64,000 bases of DNA from Cupriavidus basilensis. GTDB lineage: Bacteria > Pseudomonadota > Gammaproteobacteria > Burkholderiales > Burkholderiaceae. The position numbers and the translations under genes were made by a program. The notes under the pieces were generated by a model. The model was not told the DNA's origin, did not search any database, and saw only the letters and a program-made list of their open reading frames with translations. Location: the NCBI RefSeq assembly GCF_008801925.2, contig NZ_CP062803.1:1116001-1180000 (forward strand), given 5' to 3'. Positions 8,226-17,680 of the stretch are shown here, in pieces. Numbering within the stretch: position 1 is the first letter of the stretch; each line of letters opens with the position of its first letter.

Positions 8226-11147
8226 ATGGCAACGCGCAGGCATTTCCCGCTGCATATTCATATTTCGACACTGTTCGTCACGCTGCTTCTTGTCGTCGGG
8301 GGACTGATCAGCGGGGTCGGCTATACGCTGTCGAAGGAAATGCTGGAGAGCGAATCCTCCGCCATGACGCAGCGCATGAGCCGTGAAACACTGGGCGAAG
8401 TCCAGAAGCTGATGGAGCCGGCGGAGATGGCCATCAAGCTGATTGGCCGCAGTGCCTTGCCGGATGCCGCCACGCTGCGGGACCGGCTCGCCGGGCTCGA
8501 CATGCTGCGCGCCGCCATCCAGGCGTCTCCGGCATTGAGTGCGCTGTATGTCGGTTATGCCAATGGCGATTTCTTCTTTGTCCGGCATCTGCCAGATGAA
8601 GCGGAGCGGCAGGCGGTCGGCGCCCCCCCGGGAACGCAATTCATTGTCCAGAGCATCGAGCACAAGCCATCCGGCGCGGAAGGCCGCTACCTGTATGTCG
8701 ACACTTCCCTGAAGGTCCTCAAGGAAGCCATGCATCCCGAGTATGCGGCGAGCTTCGATCCGCGCGCGCGGCTTTGGTATCAGCGGGCGCTCGCCAATGG
8801 CGGGCTGGTCAGCACGGCACCCTATGCGTTCTATTCCAGCGGGAAAACCGGCACGACGCTGGCGATCGCCGCCAGGGGCGGGCGCGCAGCCATTGGCGGA
8901 GACATCACGCTCGATGCGCTGGGGCAGACGCTGTCACGCCTGCGCAGCACAAAGGGCACGGCACTTGCTTTGGTGAGTCCCAGCGGCCAGCTGATCGCAA
9001 GTGACAGCGTGGCCGCGAGCGACGTTGCCGCGGTGGGCACAAACCAGGAGCCCAGGCTCAGGCAGGTGCGCGAGCTGGGCAATCCGGTACTCACCCGCCT
9101 GTCCGGCCTGATCCCGGCGCTGGACGGGACACCGAACCTGCACGACACCATGACCGTGGACGGCGAATCCTGGTACACCTCGATCGACCGCCTGAGCTCT
9201 GGAGACGAGGAGCCCCTGTACCTCGTGTCGGCCACGCCCCAGCACGAGGTCCTGCGCACGGCCAACCGGCTGCGCGATACCGGCGTGATGATCACGATCC
9301 TGATTATCCTGGTCGCGCTACCCATCGTCTGGCTGGCTGCCCGCCTGATCTCAAAGCCCCTGCAGTCCCTGGCCAACGGAGCGCAAGCCGTCCAGCGTTT
9401 CGAATTCGCCCAGCCGTTCAACGTCGAATCGCGCATCAGCGAGGTCGAGAAACTTGCCACGGCGCTGGACAGCATGAAGCGGACCATCCAGCGGTTTCTC
9501 GACATCATCCAGGCGCTGGCGGCCGAACCCAGCTTTGACAGGCTCCTGCCGATGTTGCTCAATGAAACGCTGGCTGCCGCCGACGCCGATTCGGGCGTCC
9601 TGTACCTGGTCGACGAGGATGTCCTGCAGCCGGCCTCGGCGAGGAGCCAAAGCCTGTCGGACGTAACCGCTGCGCTCGAGAAGATCCCTCAGGTCAATGC
9701 GCTTACAATGATCCAGGAGGCCATCCGCAATGGCCTGGCCCACACTGGCCAACTGACGGCAGAGGACATCCGCCGGGCGGGGCTGAGTGCGCTATCGCCG
9801 GAGCATGGGCAGCATGGCGTGGCCGTGCCCTTGCTGAACCGCCAGCGCCAGCTCGTGGGGGTGTTCCTGCTGCTGCGCGCCACGGCCATGGAAGACGCTC
9901 AGCTCTCCTTTGTCAAGGCGCTCGCCGGCGTGGCTGCAAGTGCGCTGGAAACGCGGGAGCTGATCAAGGCGCAACGCGATATGTTCGAAGCGCTGATTCA
10001 ACTGATCGCGGGCGCCATCGACACCAAGAGCCCGTACACCGGCGGGCACTGCGCTCGTGTGCCGGCGCTGACCAAGATGCTCGCGAAAGCCGCTTGCGAG
10101 GCCACCAGCGGGCCGTACCAGGCATTCCAGCTGGGCGAGCAGGAATGGGAGGCCCTGCATGTGGCCGCCTGGCTGCACGATTGCGGCAAGGTCACGACGC
10201 CCGAGTATGTCGTCGACAAGGCGACCAAACTCGAAACCATCTACGACCGCATCCATGAAATCCGCATGCGCTTCGAAGTGCTCAAGCGAGACGCGGAGAT
10301 CGCCTGCCTCCAGGCCGTGGCACGTGGGGAGGAAGCTGCCAGTGCGCAAGCGCGTCGCGATGCCGAATGCCGGCAACTCGACGACGATTTCGCCTTTGTC
10401 GCCGCCTGCAATGAAGGCGGCGAGTTCATGGAGCCGGCCCATGTCGATCGACTGCACCGGATTGCGGCGCGAACGTGGCTGCGCACGCTGAACGATCGTG
10501 TGGGCCTTTCACGGGACGAGAAAGCGCGCAAGGACCGCATGCCCGCGGCCGACCTGCCGGCCGTCGAACCATTGCTTGCGGACAAGCAGGAGCACCGCAT
10601 CGCGCGCAGCGGGCAGGACAGGTTCGCCGAGGGCAACCCCTGGGGCTTTCGCATGGCCGTTCCCGAATGCCTGTACGACCGGGGTGAACTGCACAACCTG
10701 TCGGTTGCACGTGGCACCTTATCCGAGGAGGAGCGGTTCAAGATCAACGAGCACATCATGCAGACGCTGGTCATGCTGTCGCAGTTACCGTTTCCCAAGC
10801 ATTTGCGCCAGGTGCCCGAGATCGCGGGCGGGCACCACGAGAAAATGGATGGGACGGGTTACCCGAAGCGCTTGAAGGGCGAGGAGATGAGTCCCCTGGC
10901 AAGGATGATGGCGATTGCGGACATCTTCGAGGCGCTGACCGCGCCGGATCGTCCCTACAAGAAAGCCAAGACGCTGTCCGAGTCCATCCACATCATGTCA
11001 TGCATGAAGCGGGACCAGCACATCGATCCGGCGCTGTTCGAGTTGTTTCTGGTATCCGGCGTCTATCGTGACTATGCCGCGCAGTTCATGAACAAGGAGC
11101 AGATCGATCACGTGGATATCGGGCGCTATGTGCAATCTGCAATCTGA
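8226..11147 (+). CDS. Membrane sensor HD-GYP cyclic-di-GMP phosphodiesterase (sensor-HAMP-GAF-HD-GYP)
   Basis: This 973-residue protein has one transmembrane helix at about residues 8-30, a periplasmic dCache-like sensor to about residue 345, a second helix (TILIILVALPIVWLAARL), HAMP (about 372-425), GAF (about 435-575) and a C-terminal HD-GYP domain. The HD pair is in AAWLHDCGK (near residue 650) and the GYP signature in HHEKMDGTGYP (near 870), so c-di-GMP hydrolysis is expected. Between them lies an extra stretch of about 150 residues rich in charged helix, longer than in standard HD-GYP domains. The start is supported by CGGAGGGGTCA. It is monocistronic. Confidence 0.9.
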   Translation: MATRRHFPLHIHISTLFVTLLLVVGGLISGVGYTLSKEMLESESSAMTQRMSRETLGEVQKLMEPAEMAIKLIGRSALPDAATLRDRLAGLDMLRAAIQASPALSALYVGYANGDFFFVRHLPDEAERQAVGAPPGTQFIVQSIEHKPSGAEGRYLYVDTSLKVLKEAMHPEYAASFDPRARLWYQRALANGGLVSTAPYAFYSSGKTGTTLAIAARGGRAAIGGDITLDALGQTLSRLRSTKGTALALVSPSGQLIASDSVAASDVAAVGTNQEPRLRQVRELGNPVLTRLSGLIPALDGTPNLHDTMTVDGESWYTSIDRLSSGDEEPLYLVSATPQHEVLRTANRLRDTGVMITILIILVALPIVWLAARLISKPLQSLANGAQAVQRFEFAQPFNVESRISEVEKLATALDSMKRTIQRFLDIIQALAAEPSFDRLLPMLLNETLAAADADSGVLYLVDEDVLQPASARSQSLSDVTAALEKIPQVNALTMIQEAIRNGLAHTGQLTAEDIRRAGLSALSPEHGQHGVAVPLLNRQRQLVGVFLLLRATAMEDAQLSFVKALAGVAASALETRELIKAQRDMFEALIQLIAGAIDTKSPYTGGHCARVPALTKMLAKAACEATSGPYQAFQLGEQEWEALHVAAWLHDCGKVTTPEYVVDKATKLETIYDRIHEIRMRFEVLKRDAEIACLQAVARGEEAASAQARRDAECRQLDDDFAFVAACNEGGEFMEPAHVDRLHRIAARTWLRTLNDRVGLSRDEKARKDRMPAADLPAVEPLLADKQEHRIARSGQDRFAEGNPWGFRMAVPECLYDRGELHNLSVARGTLSEEERFKINEHIMQTLVMLSQLPFPKHLRQVPEIAGGHHEKMDGTGYPKRLKGEEMSPLARMMAIADIFEALTAPDRPYKKAKTLSESIHIMSCMKRDQHIDPALFELFLVSGVYRDYAAQFMNKEQIDHVDIGRYVQSAI

Positions 11148-11173
11148 ATCGAATTGACGTGCTGAACCCGGTA

Positions 11174-11551
11174 TCAGCGTTTCCAGGTGATCGGCGCGGT
11201 GATCGAGCAGGCTGTCACCTTGCCGTACCAGGTCTTGCTGGTCGTGAGATGGATGCTTTGCTCGGTCACGGGTTCGATCTGCCGCTGCCGGCGCTCGGCC
11301 AGGCTGTTGGCCACGCTGGCAAGCGCTGCCTTGCACTGCGCCGCGGCCGTGCTGGAGCGCACGGTGAACTGCTCGTAGCGATAATTGACCAAGAGCGTGA
11401 AGCCATCCGCGGTGTAGGTGGTGGTGTACTCGGTGTCCGTGTCATACGTGGACATTTGCAGGCCAGCGTGGGGCGCCGGAGCCGGCGCCGGCGTGGCGCA
11501 TGCTGCCGCTGCGAGGCAGGCTACTGCCGCCAACGCCATCGTGGATTTCAA
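11174..11551 (-). CDS. Hypothetical lipoprotein, TTG start
   Basis: This 125-residue secreted protein is of unknown function. I choose a TTG start at 11551 because it sits 7 bases behind GGAG and gives a compact lipoprotein signal (KSTMALAAVACLAAAAC, lipobox AAAC at about residue 17), followed by an Ala-Pro linker. The mature part is rich in Thr and Tyr (YDTDTEYTTTYTADGFTLLV), predicts beta strands, and has two further cysteines (AAAQCKAAL and VTACSITAP). The frame extends upstream to 11632 but without a better start. It is convergent with the HD-GYP gene, which ends 26 bases away. Confidence 0.7.
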   Translation of the reverse strand: MKSTMALAAVACLAAAACATPAPAPAPHAGLQMSTYDTDTEYTTTYTADGFTLLVNYRYEQFTVRSSTAAAQCKAALASVANSLAERRQRQIEPVTEQSIHLTTSKTWYGKVTACSITAPITWKR

Positions 11552-11665
11552 TTGCGATCTCCAGTGATTCCTTCGAGGGACGCGGGGTGCATCTTGCGCT
11601 CGTGTACGGTGGGGGGCGGGCAGCGGAAGCACGTAACCCGCAGATCTTCATGCGGCGAGGAAATC

Positions 11666-11755
11666 TGGCGGAAGCGGTGAGATTCGAACTCACGGATGGG
11701 TCACCCCATCGGCAGTTTTCAAGACTGCTGCCTTAAACCACTCGGCCACGCTTCC
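11666..11755 (-). tRNA. tRNA-Ser(UGA)
   Basis: A full class II tRNA is readable on the minus strand: acceptor GGAAGCG pairs with CGCTTCC, the anticodon loop CTTGAAA gives anticodon UGA, there is a long variable arm, and TTCGAAT is in the T loop. CCA is encoded at 11666-11668. Total length is 90 bases. Confidence 0.95.
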
Positions 11756-12027
11756 GGAAAAGGAATGGCAGGCATTGTAGCGCGAAGCGGGGAGGTCCCG
11801 GCCCGAGCGGCATGCTGCCTTTGACGCCAGCACGACGGCCAGCGCCGCGCATTATAGCAAGTGCGGGGGACGCACGGCAGGATGCGGCGTGCAAAGTTGT
11901 TTTGTCGGTGTTCGTCGGACAAGACGGAACCTTCGTTTCGTCCGACTGATCCTAATATGCTTGAGGGGACGCATGCCGATGCTCCCCCTCGTTCCACGCA
12001 TTTGCAATCACTTGAGGAGAACAACTG

Positions 12028-12552
12028 ATGAACGGCAAGACTCTGTTGAGCGTGGTGGCGGCCGCTGCGGTGGTTGGCTTGGCGGGTTGCGCGGCGCCCG
12101 GTGGTGGCTATGGCGGCGGCTATGGCGGTGGCTACGGCGCGCCGCAGCAAGCGGCGTACCAGGCACCGCCCCCGCCCCCGGGCACCAATACCTACCAGGC
12201 ACCCGCGAATTCGGTGTTTTATGGCCGGGTGGAATCGATCGAGCCGGTGACGACTCAGCAAAGCAGCTCGGGCTTGCTCGGCACGGTGATCGGCGGCGTG
12301 GCCGGCGGCTTGCTGGGCCACCAGATCGGCGGGGGCACCGGCAATACCATCGCCACCATCGGCGGTGCGGTGGCGGGTGGCGTGGCGGGCAACCAGATCG
12401 AGAAGCGCGCGGGCAGCAGCACCGATACCGTGTATCGCGTCAACGTGCGGCTGGACGATGGCCGCATGGCTACCGTGACGCAGCGCAACGTCAGCAATCT
12501 GCGCATCGGTGCCCGCGCCCAGGTGGCCAACGATATGGCAACACCGTACTGA
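12028..12552 (+). CDS. Glycine-zipper 2TM (SlyB/Pcp-like) outer-membrane lipoprotein
   Basis: This 174-residue lipoprotein has a signal ending in the lipobox LAGC (residue 21), a low-complexity GGYGGGYGGGYG and Pro-rich linker, then a glycine zipper of two membrane-spanning hairpins at about residues 88-132 (GTVIGGVAGGLLGHQIGGGT and ATIGGAVAGGVAGNQIEK). The C-terminal YRVNVRLDDGRMATV is the usual end domain of SlyB/17-kDa antigen proteins. Such proteins support envelope integrity. The ATG is preceded by TGAGGAGAACAACTG. The gene stands alone and is closed by a long hairpin at 12567. Confidence 0.88.
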   Translation: MNGKTLLSVVAAAAVVGLAGCAAPGGGYGGGYGGGYGAPQQAAYQAPPPPPGTNTYQAPANSVFYGRVESIEPVTTQQSSSGLLGTVIGGVAGGLLGHQIGGGTGNTIATIGGAVAGGVAGNQIEKRAGSSTDTVYRVNVRLDDGRMATVTQRNVSNLRIGARAQVANDMATPY

Positions 12553-12566
12553 CCGGCATGGCTGGG

Positions 12567-12610
12567 CGATCAGTGAAACGGCCACCCTCGGGTGGCCGTT
12601 TCACTGATCG
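12567..12610. terminator. Very long perfect hairpin, likely bidirectional terminator
   Basis: A 21-bp perfect inverted repeat (12567-12587 with 12590-12610) is separated by only 2 bases; the inner arm reads AAACGGCCACCC and its complement. It lies between the convergent glycine-zipper and hemW genes. There is no long T tract beyond the internal TTT. Confidence 0.7.
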
Positions 12611-12626
12611 CGGCGTGGCGTGGCGA

Positions 12627-13877
12627 TCAACCTTTCAGGAACATCTCCTGCAGGTCGTTCAGGAAGCGCCGCCCAAGCTCGGTGGGCTTGATGGTGGCCA
12701 GGTCCGCTTCCAGAAGGCCCTTCTTTTCGGCGGCGGCCAGGTCGCGGCTGATGGTGTGCAGCGGCAGCCCGGTGTGGTCGAAAAACGTGCTGGCCGGCAC
12801 GCCGTCGGTGAGGCGCAGCGCGTTGAGCATGAACTCGAAGGGAAGGTCGGCGGCGCCGACATCGTGCTGCTCCTGCACCGCGTTGCCTGCCATGGCCTGC
12901 GCCATATACGTGGCGGGATGCTTGTGGCGCATCTGGCGCAGCACCCGGTGCGGGAACGACAGCTTGCCGTGCGCGCCGGCCCCGATGCCCAGGTAGTCGC
13001 CAAAGCGCCAGTAGTTCAGGTTGTGGCGCGCCTGCCGGTGCGGCCGGGCGTAGGCCGAGGTTTCGTAGTGGACGTAGCCTGCCTGCGCGGTACGCGCTTC
13101 GATCAGGTCCTGCATTTCATATGCGCTGTCGTCATCCGGCAGCGCCGGCGGGAACTTGGCGAACAGCGTGTTGGGCTCCAGCGTCAGGTGATAGAGCGAC
13201 AGGTGCGCGGTGTTGAAGGAGAGTGCCGTCTCCAGGTCCTCGGCGCATTCCGCCATCGTCTGGCCAGGCAGCGCGTACATCAGGTCGAGGTTGACGTTGT
13301 CGAAGTTGTTCAGCGCGATGCCGATCGCCGCGCGGGCTTCGGCGCCGCCGTGGATGCGCCCAAGCGCAGCCAGATGGCGGTCGTTGAAACTCTGGATGCC
13401 GATGGACAAGCGGTTGATGCCGCTGGCGCGATAGCTGGCGAAGCGCTCCGCCTCGAACGTGCCGGGGTTGGCCTCCATCGTGATCTCGGCGTCGGCGTCC
13501 AGCGGCAACAGCGCGCGGATATCCGACAACAGCCGGTCCATGCCGGCGGCCGACAGCAGGCTGGGCGTGCCGCCGCCAATGAAGACCGTGTGCACCTGGC
13601 GGCCCCATACCAGCGGCAGCGATTGCTCCAGGTCGGCGCGCAGCGCGTCCAGGTAGGCGTCTTCCGGGATGTCGTGGCTGTCCGCCGCACCGGGCACGGC
13701 ATGCGAGTTGAAATCGCAGTACGGGCACTTGCGCACGCACCACGGGATATGCACGTAGAGCGACAGCGGCGGGGAGCCTGGCAGCGCAAGCTGGCCCGGC
13801 TGCAGCCACAATGACTTGGTATCGGCGGGGGCGCCGGCGCTGGCGCCCGTGGACGCCAGGGGAATGATCGGGATCAT
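12627..13877 (-). CDS. hemW: Radical SAM protein HemW (heme chaperone, formerly oxygen-independent CPO-like)
   Basis: This 416-residue radical SAM protein has the 4Fe-4S ligand set Cys47-x3-Cys51-x2-Cys54 (PWCVRKCPYC) and the downstream VFIGGGTPSLL and SIGIQSFNDRHLAALGR motifs of the CPO/HemW family, plus the C-terminal HemW domain. HemW is a heme-binding chaperone and lacks true coproporphyrinogen oxidase activity in tested homologues. The frame is open to 14072, but the ATG at 13877 overlaps the rdgB stop by 4 bases, which is the expected coupled start. It is the last gene of rph-rdgB-hemW. Confidence 0.93.
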   Translation of the reverse strand: MIPIIPLASTGASAGAPADTKSLWLQPGQLALPGSPPLSLYVHIPWCVRKCPYCDFNSHAVPGAADSHDIPEDAYLDALRADLEQSLPLVWGRQVHTVFIGGGTPSLLSAAGMDRLLSDIRALLPLDADAEITMEANPGTFEAERFASYRASGINRLSIGIQSFNDRHLAALGRIHGGAEARAAIGIALNNFDNVNLDLMYALPGQTMAECAEDLETALSFNTAHLSLYHLTLEPNTLFAKFPPALPDDDSAYEMQDLIEARTAQAGYVHYETSAYARPHRQARHNLNYWRFGDYLGIGAGAHGKLSFPHRVLRQMRHKHPATYMAQAMAGNAVQEQHDVGAADLPFEFMLNALRLTDGVPASTFFDHTGLPLHTISRDLAAAEKKGLLEADLATIKPTELGRRFLNDLQEMFLKG

Positions 13878-14491
13878 GGGCAGCCCGTTCTGGGGCCGTC
13901 GGCCCGCAGGCGCTCGGTCAGCGCCTTGAGCGCAAGCGCGCGGTGGCTGATGGCGTTTTTTTCCTCGGCGCTCAGTTCGGCCGCGGTCTTGCCCAGGTGC
14001 GGCAGCAGGAAGTGCGGATCGTAGCCAAAGCCGGCGTTGCCGCGCGGCGTGTCGACCACCTCGCCGGCCCACACGCCCTCGGCGATCAGCGGCCGTGGAT
14101 CCTCGGCATGGCGCACCAATACCAGCACGCAGTAGTAGTAGGCGTGGCGGTTGAGCTTGCCGGCCAGCTGCGAGATGAGGTGCGCGTTGTTGGCGGCATC
14201 GGACTTGGGTTTGCCCACGAGTTGCGCATAACGCGCCGAGTAGACGCCCGGCGCGCCATCCAGCGCGTCGACGCAGATGCCGGAGTCATCCGCCAGCGCG
14301 GGCAGGCCGGCCAGGCGGCTGGCGTGGCGCGCCTTGGTGAGGGCATTCTCGACGAAGGTGGCGTAGGGCTCCTCGGCCTCGGCAATGCCGAGCTGCCCCT
14401 GCGGGATCACCTCGAAGCCGAGCGGCGCCAGCAGTGCGCCAAACTCGCCGAGCTTGCCGGGGTTGTTGGAGGCGAGGACCAGGCGTTGCAT
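13874..14491 (-). CDS. rdgB: Non-canonical purine NTP pyrophosphatase (dITP/XTP)
   Basis: This 205-residue Ham1/RdgB enzyme hydrolyses dITP, ITP and XTP to monophosphates, cleansing the nucleotide pool. It opens with LVLASNNPGKLGEF, contains the ADDSGICVDAL substrate motif and GYDPHFLLP, and ends with SHRALALKAL. The start MQRLVLASNN (14491) is chosen over an upstream in-frame ATG because the family begins just before SNNxGK. It lies between rph and hemW and overlaps hemW by ATGA; the stop of rph (14505) is 13 bases upstream of its start. Confidence 0.94.
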   Translation of the reverse strand: MQRLVLASNNPGKLGEFGALLAPLGFEVIPQGQLGIAEAEEPYATFVENALTKARHASRLAGLPALADDSGICVDALDGAPGVYSARYAQLVGKPKSDAANNAHLISQLAGKLNRHAYYYCVLVLVRHAEDPRPLIAEGVWAGEVVDTPRGNAGFGYDPHFLLPHLGKTAAELSAEEKNAISHRALALKALTERLRADGPRTGCP

Positions 14492-14504
14492 GGCGTTCAC
14501 CGTA

Positions 14505-15224
14505 TCAGGCCAGGCCCAGCGCGCGGCGCTGGTGCGCCACCAGTTCGGCAATGCCTTGCTCGGCGATGCGCGTCATCGCATCGAGATCGGCGCGGCTGAA
14601 CGGCACGCCCTCGGCGGTGCCTTGCACTTCGACAAAGCCGCCGCTGCCGGTCATCACCACGTTCATGTCGGTGTCGCAGTTGCTGTCCTCGGCATAATCC
14701 AGGTCGAGCACGGCCACGCCATCCACCATGCCAACCGACACGGCGGCAACGAAGTCGCGGATCGGGCTGGCCTTGATCTGGCCGTCGCGCAGCATGGCGG
14801 AAACCGCGTCATGGGCGGCCACGAAGGCGCCGGTGATGGCCGCGGTGCGGGTGCCGCCATCGGCCTGCAGCACATCGCAGTCCAGGTGGATGGTGAATTC
14901 GCCCAGCGCCGACAGATCGAACACCGAGCGCATCGCGCGGCCGATCAGGCGCTGGATTTCCTGGGTGCGCCCGGTCTGCTTGCCGCGGGCGGCTTCACGG
15001 TCCGAGCGTGTGTGGGTGGCGCGCGGCAGCATGCCGTACTCGGCGGTGACCCAGCCTTCGCCACTGCCCTTCTTGTGGGGAGGCACCTTGGCCAGCACGC
15101 TGGCGGTGCACAGCACCTTGGTGTCGCCAAAGGCACTCAGGACAGCACCTTCGGCGTGGCGGGTGTAGTGGCGGGTCAGAGCAATAGGGCGCAGCGCATC
15201 GGCTGCGCGTCCGCTGGGTCGCAT
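14505..15224 (-). CDS. rph: Ribonuclease PH
   Basis: This 239-residue phosphorolytic exoribonuclease trims tRNA 3' ends. Family motifs include [13 protein letters not shown], the RNA and phosphate binding segment [48 protein letters not shown] and [16 protein letters not shown]. Length matches E. coli RNase PH (238). It is the first gene of the rph-rdgB-hemW operon, with rdgB starting 13 bases after its stop. No truncation is seen, unlike the E. coli K-12 frameshifted copy. Confidence 0.96.
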   Translation of the reverse strand: MRPSGRAADALRPIALTRHYTRHAEGAVLSAFGDTKVLCTASVLAKVPPHKKGSGEGWVTAEYGMLPRATHTRSDREAARGKQTGRTQEIQRLIGRAMRSVFDLSALGEFTIHLDCDVLQADGGTRTAAITGAFVAAHDAVSAMLRDGQIKASPIRDFVAAVSVGMVDGVAVLDLDYAEDSNCDTDMNVVMTGSGGFVEVQGTAEGVPFSRADLDAMTRIAEQGIAELVAHQRRALGLA

Positions 15225-15364
15225 GTGGGAGTTTTCTCGGAAATCGATTCAGGACCCGGATTTTAACGCCGCCGGGCTGCGCGTGCGCGTCCTGCGCCAA
15301 CTCCCCCTGCGGGAGCGTGCGAATTCCCGCGCCATTGCGGCGCGGGCGGTACTTTAGCCGGGGC

Positions 15365-16279
15365 TCAGCGCATGAAATTGCTGGTCTTGTCGATCGCCGC
15401 GCGGATCTCGGCGATGGAGCGTTCGATCTCCTCCTCGGAGAGCAGGTCGGTATCGCCGCCGTTGTTCTCCAGGATCGAGGTGGTGAACGTGTTGAGCGGC
15501 AGGGTTTCGGTGGCGACCGAGTCCTCGTTGGACAGGTGGGCGTCGAGTTCCCACATCATGGCGATGGCTGTCGTGTTGTCGGCGCCGTCGCCGGCGTTGT
15601 GCAGCGCCTGCTCGATCAGGTCCGGGATGGCATGCACCACGGACAAGTTGGTGACCTTCTCGACCAGAAGTTGCTCTTCGATGCTGCCCCACAGCCCGTC
15701 GGAGCACAGCAGCGCTACGTCGCCCGGCTCCAGCCGCAGCGGGCCGCCGATATCGATCAGCGGCAGGTTGGGCGAGCCCAGGCAGTTGTAGAGCTTGTTG
15801 CGCTCGGGGTGGTTGGCCACGTCAATCGGCAGCACGCGCTCCTGCTGCAGCAAGTTCTCGATCTTGGAGTGGTCGCGCGTGCGGGTCAGAAGGTTGCCCT
15901 TGCGGACCAGGTAGAGGCGCGAGTCGCCGGCATGGGCCCAGTGGATCTGGCCGTTCTGGACCAGGCAGCAGACCACGGTGGTACGCGGGACGTCCGCGAG
16001 CTGGTTGGCTTCAGCGTAGCGATGAATTTCCCGGTGGGCCAGCATGATCGTGTCCTGCAGGAAATCGGCAGGATTGCGGATCGAGGGCCGGGCCTGGGCC
16101 TGGAACTGGCGTGCCAGGGTCTGCAGGGCTTGCTGCGCGGCGACTTCGCCCAGCGCGTGGCCGCCCAGGCCATCGGCCAGCACCATCAGCAAGGCATCGC
16201 GCGTGAAGCAATAGCCCATGCGGTCCTGGTTGATGCGGCGGCCGCCTTTTCTGCTTTCCTGGTAGACGGAGAATCGCAT
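15365..16279 (-). CDS. PP2C-family Ser/Thr protein phosphatase
   Basis: This 304-residue PPM phosphatase has all core metal and phosphate motifs: RRINQDRMG (Asp19), LADGLGGHA (Asp36-Gly), HAGDSRLYLVRKG, LLCSDGLWG and GADNTTAIAM. It should dephosphorylate phospho-Ser/Thr and most likely opposes the kinase encoded 170 bases upstream on the same strand. An acidic C-terminal tail of about 70 residues (SNEDSVATETLP and LLSEEEIERSIAEI) is outside the catalytic core. The frame is open to 16336, with only a GTG there; the ATG at 16279 starts right before the catalytic domain. Confidence 0.92.
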   Translation of the reverse strand: MRFSVYQESRKGGRRINQDRMGYCFTRDALLMVLADGLGGHALGEVAAQQALQTLARQFQAQARPSIRNPADFLQDTIMLAHREIHRYAEANQLADVPRTTVVCCLVQNGQIHWAHAGDSRLYLVRKGNLLTRTRDHSKIENLLQQERVLPIDVANHPERNKLYNCLGSPNLPLIDIGGPLRLEPGDVALLCSDGLWGSIEEQLLVEKVTNLSVVHAIPDLIEQALHNAGDGADNTTAIAMMWELDAHLSNEDSVATETLPLNTFTTSILENNGGDTDLLSEEEIERSIAEIRAAIDKTSNFMR

Positions 16280-16448
16280 GGTGGCTGTAGGAGTCAGTTC
16301 TTGAGAGACGGCGGCGTCTGCGCGCTCCACCGGCACAGCGTGCGGGCGGGCCGCGAGGCGACGGTTCTCATCATAGTTGTTATTGATAGCAGAGGGGGCG
16401 GAGGGAGATGGGGCTGCGCACGGCGCGGGGATGGCGCCATTTAGTGCG

Positions 16449-17501
16449 TTATTCGCCGCTCGCGCCGGCCTCCTTGGCCTGGGTTGCGGCGGCTGGCTCC
16501 TCGCGTTTGCGCAGCAGCGTCAGGAACCGGCTTGCCAGGGGGCGCTCGGTGGCGGCCGCGGCTGCGGGCGTGGCCGCCTGCTCGCCTAGGGCATTGGTTT
16601 GTTCGCGCAACTCCTTCTGCAGCCGGAACACGCTCTGCGGCCGCTCGGAAGGGGGCAGGCGCAGGCACCATTCGACCAGGTCCACCAGGCCGTCGGTATA
16701 GCTGGCGCGCAGCCGCGTGATGGAGTCCGCCATGCGGTCGTCCTTCTCGCGCTGGTTGGCCTCCTGGGGTGGCATGCCGGCCATGCAGGCATAGAGCGTG
16801 GCGCCAAGGCTGTAGATGTCGGTCCACGGGCCCAGCTCGGAATGCTTGCCGTACAGCTCCGGCGCGGCAAAGCCCGGCGTGTACATGGGCTGAAAGCGCG
16901 CCGCTTCCATGGTCAGGATCTGGCGGGCGGCGCCAAAATCGAGCAGGATGGGCGATTCGTCTTCGCGCAGGTAGATATTGCCGGGCTTGATGTCCAGGTG
17001 CAGCAGCTTGTGGATATGCACTTCGCGCAGGCCGCTCATCAGGTCATGGAAGACCTTGCGGATGAAGTGTTCGCGCAGCACCTTGGCGCGGCCTTGCTGG
17101 CGCGCGTGCAGGATGTGTTCCTGCAGCGTTTTGCCCAGCTCGTAGTTCATCACCATGTAGACGGTGGAATTCTCGCGGAAGAAATTCACCACGCGCACCA
17201 CGCTGGGATGCGAAATCTTCGCCAGCGAGCGGCCTTCCTCGAAGAAATACTTGAGCCCCAGCCGGAAGGACGCCGCGCTTTCCTCGGGCACCACCGGGAT
17301 CAGCTCGCCCGGCTGGCGGCGTGCCAGCGACGACGGCAGGTACTCCTTGATCGCGACAGGCGAGCCGGTCTCGTCGGTGGCCAGGTAGACGAAACTGAAC
17401 CCCCCGCTGGCCAACTTCTTTACAATACGATAGTTGGACAGCAGCGTGCCGATGGGCAGCGGTGCGCTCTTCGGAGGTGATGCGCCCTTTGGCTCTGTCA
17501 T
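16449..17501 (-). CDS. Hanks-type Ser/Thr protein kinase, soluble
   Basis: This 350-residue kinase has a glycine-rich loop (LASGGFSFVYLA), Lys52 in VAIKEYLP, catalytic HLDIKPGN (Asp170, Asn175), DFG at 188-190 and a PGFAAPE end of the activation segment. The Arg usual in the HRD motif is Leu here, so it is a non-RD type kinase whose activation loop phosphorylation may matter less. No transmembrane segment or PASTA/sensor domain follows; the tail is Ala-rich with a short basic patch. It forms a two-gene unit with the PP2C phosphatase. The ATG at 17501 is chosen because the longer frame adds low-complexity residues. Confidence 0.9.
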   Translation of the reverse strand: MTEPKGASPPKSAPLPIGTLLSNYRIVKKLASGGFSFVYLATDETGSPVAIKEYLPSSLARRQPGELIPVVPEESAASFRLGLKYFFEEGRSLAKISHPSVVRVVNFFRENSTVYMVMNYELGKTLQEHILHARQQGRAKVLREHFIRKVFHDLMSGLREVHIHKLLHLDIKPGNIYLREDESPILLDFGAARQILTMEAARFQPMYTPGFAAPELYGKHSELGPWTDIYSLGATLYACMAGMPPQEANQREKDDRMADSITRLRASYTDGLVDLVEWCLRLPPSERPQSVFRLQKELREQTNALGEQAATPAAAAATERPLASRFLTLLRKREEPAAATQAKEAGASGE

Positions 17502-17680
17502 AGGATTCGGGACCTTGAATGCCTCCGGATTGTCCTGACTAATCGAAGACTTGTAAAGAACACAATAGCGGCCATTTTGGCCTCTCTTTTCGGCGTTCAA
17601 CCAGCGCGGTTGCGGGGCTGCCGGCTCCCCGGGGCTGTTTGAACCCATGCGGCCAGATGGCCATTTCGCGAGACTATTCA

